DNA of 64,000 bases, from the NCBI RefSeq assembly GCF_030269925.1, contig NC_085107.1:13764001-13828000 (forward strand), in the 5' to 3' direction. Position numbers and translations under genes: made by a program. The stretch's first letter is position 1, and the number at the start of each line of letters is the position of its first letter. The notes under the pieces are model-generated. The model was not told the DNA's origin. It was given only the letters and a program-made list of their open reading frames with translations, and did not search any database. Source of the DNA: Bombyx mori. Its lineage: Eukaryota > Arthropoda > Insecta > Lepidoptera > Bombycidae. Positions 55,060 through 64,000 of the stretch are shown here, in pieces.

Positions 55060-57075
55060 CACGAGCATTCTTGTCGGATCGGGTGTAGACTATGTGAGTT
55101 TTGATTGTGAGTGAAACAAAAAAGCTTAGTGTACTGACGTAACTTGAAGGTTAACTGAAACAAAGTACTGTGCCTGATTTCATTGCGAAAAACATTATGT
55201 ACTCTATACACGTCAGAAAAGCGATGTACATTAATATTGAGCTTTAAACGAGTAGACTTTTTTAAATTTATACAAATATATAATTTATTGTTGAAAAAAC
55301 TTTTAAGCAAACAACCCTAGGATAGAGTTGTGGTAACAGTAACTTTTTACCCAAAATTGTTAAATTGTTTCTTAAGTGTTAGTTTAGTATTAGTTGAAAC
55401 AATCAAACGTACATGAATATACATGGTATATTGCTTCTTAGCTATGGTATATTTTAAACAAAAAATGCATATTTTTAGAAAAAGATAACAAGCATGAAGG
55501 GTATATTATTTACTAGAACTTTGCCGTATATACCGTACCGTACCGATTATTTTTTTATATTTATGTTATTTCTTTCCATTTCATTATTTGTAATTTCGAA
55601 TTCGCATATTGAAAGGGACAGTAAGGAAACTAAAATTACCTTCACAAATTTGATCTGTATACTGAAATTATTCTGAAATATATAAACTATCATCTTAAAT
55701 ATGTAAAGGACAATAATGCTGCGATATTTCTTAAAATCGGCAAGTTATGACAAAATGACCAAGTATAGAGTAATAAAAAAACTGATAACTGAAGTAATTA
55801 ACAAAAAATAAAAAATGAAAAAATTAACACGATAATCGTCCACTGCATTACAAGCATTGTCCAATACAAGAGCATTATTTCTTCAATAGATACTTCTCAT
55901 GTAACTATCAAATTGTACAAGGTAAACCGGATAATGTTATGTAATTCAGTCACAGAGTATTTAAAGCGAAACGCACGGTGGGTTCACTGCAAAAATAGGC
56001 AAAATGTCACCAGTATTCAAGCTAGGAGTTGGTAGCTAAGGATCAGTGAGCTAGGTAGCCAGTAGTGAGAAGTAATTGAAAAATTGTCTCAATTATTTAA
56101 TTCGTAGGAACAACAGACGTACAGAACAACGACCATGTAGAATTAAAACGGCTGTAATTATTTTGTAAAGAGTGTATTAATCATTTACATGTCACTCTAC
56201 TAATAACTTTCATAGTGCGGAGCAAAACCGAAAAAAAATGTAATTTCGTAATAGTAATGGAAAGTAAAATAAGACCTATATTTAAAAGATTTAAATGTTC
56301 ATGTACACAATGCAAGTCTACTCCTAACACAAAAAAAATTTATTTCATATAGTTTTACCACACTCGTTGTCTTAAATTTCCCTTGTCATGTAAATTTCTT
56401 AGCATAAAAAAAACACTGCAAACTGCCTGATGACAAATTCTATCAAAACTGCGGTGTTAAGATCCCACGAATCCATTTGCAGTGTTGTTAAATTTATTTT
56501 AATACTGCACGTACTGTATAGTGGAGTTTTTAAACACAGTGGCCAGTGTGCGTCTGACATTTTGAGTAGAGCAATTGTTTGTGGTGCTAAATGAATTATC
56601 ATTGACTCGAGTAGGTATAGTCATTTTCGATGACTGAGGGTTGACCGATCTAGTCATTTAAACTGTCATTATTTCTAAATCTACCATATTATTTTAAATT
56701 ATCGAGCCTGGATCGATCGAATAACGCTGCACATCCACATCAGCATCTTTATTTCAGCAACTAGAATTGGAATGTTTAGTTTACAGCCCACCATTCACTG
56801 TGATACTGAACTGATAAGAACTGTTCTTATTATTGTCTGATAGATTAAATGAAGGTGTTAGGCCAGTATACCAATATCGATGCCTAAGGAGGCGACGGTG
56901 TTATGCCGATACTAGGAATGCCTGTCTTATCATTAAATAGCAAAAACGGATATTGCAACTAACTGACACATCTCTTGAATGTTCTGCTAAATCTTTATGT
57001 AGATATGGTTGACACCACTATAAAAGCGTGGCACACGCGACATGAAACTAGTGAATAGCGACATGAATCGAAGAG
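55060..57075. other. AT-rich intergenic or intronic DNA
   Basis: No gene or recognised element. Short open frames here (such as 55494-55676) look like chance. Confidence 0.5.
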
Positions 57076-57080
57076 GCTAA

Positions 57081-57382
57081 AGCGCCCTGTAAACGGTCAA
57101 ATTCGTTTGTCAAACTTTACGTTCTCATCAAACAATAGCATAAATAAATGATCAAACAAGTTTGTTAACTTGCCCGTAGATTCGGTTTTCTCCTCGCCTG
57201 TGTCGAGCAACGACTGAGATCTCCCATACATGTTCAAACATGTTTGTCAAGCACGCCGTCAATTAAGATTTCCATCAAACACGTAGACTGTTAGACAAAC
57301 GCATCAAACAAAGCTGCATACTGTCAAATAATTTGACAAACACGTAAAATTTGACAAACAATTTGATCGTTTACAGGGCGCT
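57081..57382. mobile_element. Harbinger-like MITE with TAA duplication
   Basis: The ends agcgccctgtaaacg are inverted at 57368-57382. TAA lies directly outside both ends (57078-57080, 57383-57385), the 3-bp TWA pattern of PIF/Harbinger. The interior has several copies of tttgtcaaa/tttgacaaa in both orientations. No coding capacity. Confidence 0.75.
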
Positions 57383-57389
57383 TAACGGA

Positions 57390-60300
57390 TCGCCTCAAGC
57401 AAGCGAAGAAGTGAAATGTTATAGTGAAATCTACCTTGATTGTCCTAATAATTGAGTGTTGAGTGTCACGTAATAATACTTACACAAACAATCGACTTTA
57501 TCACAACCATTATCAAAAAATGAAATAACTCATTACTTCCTTAAATTATAATTGTAATTGTAAAAATAAATAAAGTATATAATAAAAAAGGGACCACAAA
57601 ATTGATCTCGATGTGTATTTCCTATACTTGTACAAAAACTGATTTCCAACAAATTATGTATAGTAACAAATATATTTATTCTGTTACTCTTAAATTTACT
57701 GTAAAATTATTTTAATCAGTACTAATAGGAATTGGAAATCAAGCAAAATACTAAACCTGATTAGGACCACAGCTGTTACAGAAAACAATATTTACATCAA
57801 TTTGTATATCAATGTCTACAACGTGCCGCCAAAAATCTACTTTAGAATTAAGTGAGTTTTGCACATCCAAAAAAAGAATATTTCATAATTTAGAATATTT
57901 TTATATATACATATACAGGGATCACTTCCATCTTGACCTGTACACCCTAAAGTACAAATTAAAAGGTATTTTACAATGTTCTAAGTTTATAGTTAAATCA
58001 ATCGAAGAATTATTTTTGTAAGTTGAAAGGGGTACCAACGGGTCATATTTTACTGTTATTATTGGATTAAATACGAAAAGTAGTTGGTATCTATCGATGG
58101 AGTCATCGTTAATTTCCACCATATCCATCGATAATATCGAATATATAATGATTTAAAGAATTAATGAAAAATATTATGTAGTTTTGTTTGGTGATTTTTT
58201 AACTTGTTGTTCGTTGTCTGCTAACTATTAAGTTTATAGTGATAATTTCGATTTTATTTTTTTAACATTCACTATCTTCAAACGACGAAGTTATAACAAT
58301 TTAGTCTTTATAAAACTATGTATTAATTTTAAATTCGAGCTATATTCAGAGCAATAAAAAATGTACTCTCATCAAATTTAGCAAAGTCATAAATTTCATA
58401 TTAAAGTATAGGATATCTTACCGTCGATCTAATCAGATGAGCTCAACTCATTTAGTGTTATTTAATTTGGATTTTTTTATTTAAGTTTGATATTTTATCA
58501 CATGTACCGTTACGTAGGAATTTAAATTGAATTATGATCAACGTTCGTCGGGCAACTGTTTTATTTATTCGTGGTCGGATGTCTATGAGTGCAAATGCCA
58601 CTCACATTTATTATCAAAATCAATTCAAGTTCACATATCAACTTGGATTGGTTTTTATGGCCCAAGAATGAAATGTTTTGGAATATTCATTGACTACAGC
58701 CGAACCTCATTTCAAACATTTTAAATAATAAAAATTAGATTACGATTATGAAGAGATTAAAGACTGAAATAATGAAAATACAGTATTACTATAAGTCTGA
58801 TAGTTACTTTTAATGTTTTGTATTTGAGAACACTTAAGACTGAAAGTTTAAGAAAATGATAGTACAAAATATACTAGACAAGTTTTTTGCCTTTATTGTT
58901 AAACACTATTTAAGTATATTGCATATTTTGAATTTAATTATTATTCATGAAACGATAAGACTGAATAGCTGTGTTACTAAACTAAGCTTTAGCATACTAC
59001 ACAACAATGTCATTTCAATATTTCCTATATATAAAATCCATGACTGATTTAGTATAAGGAAAAATGTTTTTAATTTTTTTTATGTCAATTATTGTTTATC
59101 CTTCAATGTTTAAATTTACAGCATCTCACTTTTTTTTTGTATTTAAGAGAAATGCTTAATTTATTTTTAAAAGAAAAGTCTGTCATTGTTTTTGAGTTAT
59201 ATAAATTTGACTAAATTAATTCAAGATAAATGTTTGGCTCGATCTTAATCTCATTATTTAATAGTACCTGTTTTGTGACTAATTTAATTCTAATAAATAT
59301 ATTGTGATATGGCAATTTATCCATCTATTTTTGAAATTAAACGATATTTACTCTGAGGATGATATTTATCCATAACATAAAGTAATAAAAAAAATCCGCC
59401 CATGAATTCGATTAAAAAATATCATACATTACGCAATCCATATTTGTTTTAACGGACTTTTTCTGATTTAACCTGGGTTTAACCCAGATTCCCTGTGCTT
59501 TAAACAGCGTGTAATAAAAACCTGTGATCTATCGACGTAATTTAAACTTTGCATAAAAACAAAAAGCATTGTAAACAGTATTCGAAAAGCCCGAACATTA
59601 GAGTTGATATTAATAAGCCGCTATAACCCAGACTGCGGTTATTAGGGATACTCAGGTGTTCTTAAATTATGGCCATTATCTTAACATTCAGAATCATAAA
59701 GTCGCATTTGATTTATATAGCTAATTTGTTTTTTTCTTGGTGACGTAACTTTTAGATTATAATTGATATAAAATGTTAAGAAGAAAGTTAATATTAAAAA
59801 AATTCAAACCAAAAAAATAGAATTTGCCCATTTGAAACTTTAAAAACAGTGATTAGTAAGATATCTGCATCTTAATGTCCTGAATCAAATTTTCAATGAT
59901 GTCTACACATTTTTAATGATTACGTAGAATTGTGGTGTAATTACTTATTTAACTAAATATTTACAAGCCCTTATAATCCTGTTTTTTTGTTTTTCTCTTA
60001 TTTATATTGATTACATTGACGATTATTTTTAATTCTGGATCAAGTTTTTGTTACACACTGTTATCGAAATGCAATGCGAAAGCTTCCTCGTTACTGTAAA
60101 TAATTATGCAAAGCGTTAAATTTAACAGGATTATCTGAACGGACGGTGTATGGTAAGTTTTGGCAAGTACAGTACACGATCCGACAAGACATTTGTCACA
60201 AGTTTATTGGGATTTTTTTTTTAGATGTGTGACTAAAGTGTAGTACCCATTTCTCGGATTGTGAGCATTCTGATCTTCGGTGATTAAGAAACTTTTCTCC

Positions 60301-61190
60301 GGTTCTTGCGTTCTAGTGGGAATATCGGAAAGTAGCTTTCAACTGTAATTCAAGTTTCATATAGCAAAGGTGGATCAAATGAAAATATTACCTTTAGTCT
60401 AACAAGCGATTCCATTATTAACCTAGCCCACTTTGCTGGACGATCAAAAGATCTAACTATGATCCGATCGCTACCAAATACAAATTCACTCACTAGGCCA
60501 TTTCCTAAAAAAATCATCGATATTGATCCAGGCGTTTCGAAGTCTAAAGGGAATATGCATACACATATTGACATTTAGGCATATGAATAGATATTATACA
60601 TATGCCCATCCAAAAGTTCGACGAGTACTCATTGGCAGGGATGGTCTAATGAAAATCTGACCCGTAATGTGAAGAACAGGCCGTTGTTGAAGTCAGAAGC
60701 CAAGAAGCTTCAAACTATAAATTCGGCTGAAGGAGGAGCAACTCTCGGTGTGATAGCTTTTTACCTGAGTAACACTCGGCTCCAAGAGCAACTTGAATGT
60801 CGCCAGCTGATTAGTAACCGACATGTTCAGCGGAAGGTGAGCTAAAATCTACCTACACAAACAAAGTCCCTCTACACTTGTCCAAAGAGTCGCGTGTCGA
60901 AAAGTTCCTCGACGATCTGGCATAGCGCATTTTGTTAGTTACTAGATTACGGAGTCCTCCGGGGATATTATAAATGTATTGGTAGTTTTTGAGGGTATGG
61001 CGCATTTTGAAGCAAACGTCCAGATTCTTCAGGTTCAAATTGTTTGGAAAGTAAAGTGGGCTTCTAATTTTGCCAGTTTTCGGCAGAGTGAAGAGATCCT
61101 TTGCGGCTTTTTGGGCGGGGGGTAACTGCATAACGCAACCTCGATTATGGAAGACGGGCTGACAGTGTGGAAGTCCAACTAAGTTTACGA
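57390..61190. other. Long stretch without supported genes
   Basis: Mostly AT-rich. 60600-61190 is GC-richer with several short open frames on both strands (for example 60853-61131 minus) and may be an old transposon remnant. I could not place it in a family. Confidence 0.45.
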
Positions 61191-61267
61191 GAGGTGTTCA
61201 ATAAATGATGATAATGCCATAAATTATTCATTGGACAAATAAAAAAACTGGCAGCCATTAGATAATA

Positions 61268-62366
61268 GGTTGGGGAAAAAGTCTTTTCGCAATAAAGTAT
61301 GCATGAACTTGTAACAAAATCTCTTTAGCTATACTATTTGTATCTGGCTGGTTTTGGTATCATTAAAAGTTTAAATTTTAAAGAAGTTAATTCCAAATTC
61401 AAATTAGGAAAATGTTTTTTATTTATTTTTCGCACTGTCAAGATGAGTGAATCTAATGAAGAAATTCGATACATTTTAAAAAATTACTAAAAAAAAGGTA
61501 AAAATGCAACGCAAGCCGCGAAAAAAATTTGCGATGTTTATGGACCTAGTTCAGTGTCTGTGAGAGTAGCACAAATTTGGTTTAAGCGTTTTCAAGCTGG
61601 AAATTTTGATGTCAAAGATGTAGTCGCTCTGGTCGCCGTATCACGGATAAAATGGATGTCATTTTTGAAAAAGTGGAGCAAGATCGGCACGTCAGTAGTT
61701 GCGACGTAGCTGAAGGACTGGGAATTGACCACAAAACAGTTTTGGCGCATTTGAAAAGTGGATCACGTACGACAAGAACGTGCGAAAAAGGTCGTGGTCA
61801 AAGGCTGGTCAGGCTTCACAGACTGGTGAAACCCGGGTTAACTCGCAACAAGTTGATGCTGTGTGTGTGGGATTGGAAGAGTATTATTCATTATGAGCTG
61901 TTACCACCAACCAGGCAGGACCATCGATTCTGAACTCTACTGAGAACAACTGATGAGATTAAAGCCAGAAGTTGAGAGAATTAATCGGCCCGAATTAATC
62001 AACCTCACACACTCTTTAGCCACTCAGCAAAAATTAAGAGAGCTTGGCTGGGAGGTTTTAATGCATCCGCCGTATAGTCCTGACTTTGCACCTTCAGATT
62101 TCCACCTGTTTCGGTCTCTTCAGAATTATTTAGGCAGTGTTGTCAGATTAACACCACGAGAGGACTGCCAAAACCAATTGTCGCGGTATTTTGATCAGAA
62201 GCCCTAAAATTTCTATAGCAATGGGATCGTGTCCCTACCTACAAGATGCAAAAACTTATCGAACAAAATTGTACCTACCTACATACTTTAATAACATAAA
62301 TGTAAATAAACTATATTAAAAAATGTGATTTTTCTTAAAAAATGCGAAGAAACTTTTTCCCCAACC
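61268..62366 (+). mobile_element. Mariner transposon, internally deleted
   Basis: The TIRs ggttggggaaaaagtctttt (61268 on) and the inverse of gcgaagaaactttttcccca (to 62366) match with two or three differences. TA borders both ends (61266-61267, 62367-62368). At 1.1 kb it is shorter than the usual 1.3 kb. Confidence 0.85.
61443..62206 (+). pseudogene. Mariner transposase remnant
   Basis: It starts MSESNEEIRYILKNY and then has a stop. IWFKRFQAGNFDVKD and VSSCDVAEGLGIDHKTVLAH show the helix-turn-helix half, MLCVWDWKSIIHYELLPP the middle, and MHPPYSPDFAPSDFHLFRSL the third-Asp region. Frameshifts and stops separate the parts. The GDEKW-type first Asp region and the HxDN second Asp region are deleted, so no active enzyme can be made. 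Confidence 0.85.
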
Positions 62367-62509
62367 TATAATAATAAAAATAAAAACAATGTATTCCTTT
62401 GTTTTTTCAAAACAAAAGTCGATTGTTTGCGTCACGTCGAACCTGTCCTTAAATTGAATGAAATTGAAATTCGCCCGGTAATATCTGCTTGATTTTTTTT
62501 TATTATGGA

Positions 62510-63060
62510 GCTGGTATATCAAGACCTGAGAACAACATTTGGGAGTTCATGCTTCTCCACATTCTACGCGCTTTGGTGTGCTGGGCTCAAGCGTGGAAGA
62601 ACTTCCATTAACAACGACCCCCGCACGGGACGCCGACATCGGTACTGATTGAACAAATGATTAAAAAAGTCTGGGCAGATCGTTGTGTTACTGTTTATTT
62701 TATAGCAGAGGAAGATTTGTAAGCGCCCATAATATTTTCTGACGCGCAGAAACAAACGAGACAGAATTTCACAAAGCTGTTTGCGTTTCATAATAATTAA
62801 CGAAACATGGATTCACTATTGTGAGCCGGAAACGAAAGATCATGTTTGCCTGTTTTTACTGGGACAGCCAAGGGGTGGTAACAGCCAAGTGGGGTGCCAC
62901 TGTTTCGAGAACTACGCATGACAACTAAAGTTTCGTAAGGAAATACGCAAACAACGGCGTGGAAAATTCGCTAAAGTTGTTTTGTTTTACTAAAATAACG
63001 CCCCCACGCACAAGACCCAGAGTTGCGATAGCTTCCATTTAAGAAGGTGGCTTCGAGAGT
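62510..63060 (+). pseudogene. Second, heavily degraded mariner transposase
   Basis: AGLKRGRTSINNDPRTGR resembles the FKRGRTSI linker of another mariner lineage. IITxDETWIHYCEPETK and RKQRRGKFAKVVLFY resemble the first-Asp and pre-second-Asp blocks. Several stops and frameshifts. No TIRs found. It lies 150 bases from the other mariner but belongs to a different lineage. Confidence 0.6.
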
Positions 63061-63069
63061 GAGAGAAAG

Positions 63070-63907
63070 TATGCTTGTACACAAAATAAATAAAAAAAGC
63101 AAAATATTAAATGGAAAAATATGTACGATTCGTGGTCTAAGATAAATTTGAAGATGATGATGCAGTGGTCGCCGCGATATACTATTATTTTAAAGAGGAT
63201 TTTTTGATAAAATTAGGTGTTTGTGATTACGATTAATCTAGTCTGAAACTCCTCCGGCATGGATTTGTAATTTTCTCCGACCACCGGCACCGGGGCGTCC
63301 GCATCCAGTAACACTTCAGTGAAGCTCCTCTTCCATTTACATTTTCAGACCAATATAGGTTGCAAACCAAGAGCTGAGCTAAATTATTTTAAGCTCGCAT
63401 AGCTAAAATATTCTTTTCTCTAGTGCAGACAACGAAATGAGTAACTTAACTGAAATGCGTGAAATTAAGATCTACTTAGACAAAGGCTACAATTGTCCCT
63501 TTATGAATAATTATAAGCATTAACTAATTTCTCCAATATAATGGTTATTGAAACTTTCTACATACTTCATACTTTCTTAATCATAGTCTCTTAATACTTA
63601 ATACTTTCTTAATCATAACTTCCCGTGGCTACACGTCCGTTAAACTGCTACAACTTGCACAGCATTGACTTTAATTTTGTTCAATTAGAAATGTGGACGC
63701 AATAAAATTTTAACTCTTGGATAGCTAGGTAACCTTTGATACAGCTTCTAGCTCTTGGTATGCAACAATCCTTATGCACAGCGAATATTTAACGACTGAT
63801 GACTAATAGATGTTTCAACTATAGCAATGAGCGAAAAAAATGTAAAAAAGCATCGCGATTTATTCCTTTTCGTATTATTGATTTGTAATTTCATCTTTTA
63901 TTTACAG
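63070..63907. other. AT-rich sequence before the last exon
   Basis: No gene, SINE or LINE tail recognised. It ends in a pyrimidine-rich stretch and ttacag. Confidence 0.5.
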
Positions 63908-64000
63908 CTGCCAGTTACATGGCGGTTTTACGTGAACATTTATTCAATAGCAATGGGAACACAGTAGTGAAAAGCAAAGTGACAGTGTCTATGAGTGCAA
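63908..64000 (+). CDS. Possible coding exon running off the window, function unknown
   Basis: A good acceptor (cttttatttacag|c) is followed by a frame open to the window edge, with an ATG at 63919 (MAVLREHLFNSNGN...VKSKVTVSMSA). Too short to assign. It may be an internal exon or the first coding exon of a gene extending to the right. Confidence 0.35.

Overview
The window looks like nuclear DNA of a silkworm (Bombyx mori or a very close relative). It is AT-rich and intron-rich. It carries at least eleven copies or pieces of the tRNA-derived SINE Bm1, DD37D maT and DD34D mariner elements, an R1-clade retrotransposon and many 5'-truncated jockey/CR1-type LINE tails. Pgd (6-phosphogluconate dehydrogenase) is a classic sex-linked marker in Lepidoptera, so a Z-chromosome origin is a reasonable inference, not something the bases prove.

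Three spliced genes can be reconstructed. (1) Bases 2254-14061, plus strand: the last 13 exons (580 codons) of a Dbl-family RhoGEF. They hold the end of the DH region, a PH domain close to PLEKHG5/Syx, and a long Ser/Pro-rich tail with a Lys/Glu-rich end; the DH domain lies left of the window. (2) Bases 22960-37221, minus strand: complete Pgd in 12 coding exons, 483 residues, every junction in frame. (3) Bases 38677-53617, plus strand: a complete ten-exon CCCH zinc-finger protein, ZC3H10-like, 588 residues. Pgd and the zinc-finger gene are divergent, with about 1.45 kb between their start codons.

Weaker gene evidence: a minus-strand exon at 17255-17439 with a strong hydrophobic segment and a CCxxxC end; a possible terminal exon at 15421-15621; and an open exon running off the right edge (63908-64000), which may belong to a gene starting in the CpG-rich block near 54.6-55.0 kb.

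The rest is introns and intergenic DNA filled with mobile elements. Several have readable ends: a maT transposase with one in-frame stop and intact TIRs (10230-11535); an internally deleted mariner with matching TIRs (61268-62366); a 5'-truncated R1-clade insertion with a 14-bp target duplication (46671-47909); a three-level nest (20364-22258); and piggyBac-like, hAT-like, Harbinger-like and TA-flanked MITEs. Several perfect hairpins (3813-3877, 24554-24599, 38193-38355) are not explained by the known repeat families. I see no CRISPR array, operon or bacterial-type system, and nothing I can defend as a wholly new biological system. The best unexplained items are the 17.3-kb minus-strand exon and the long hairpins.
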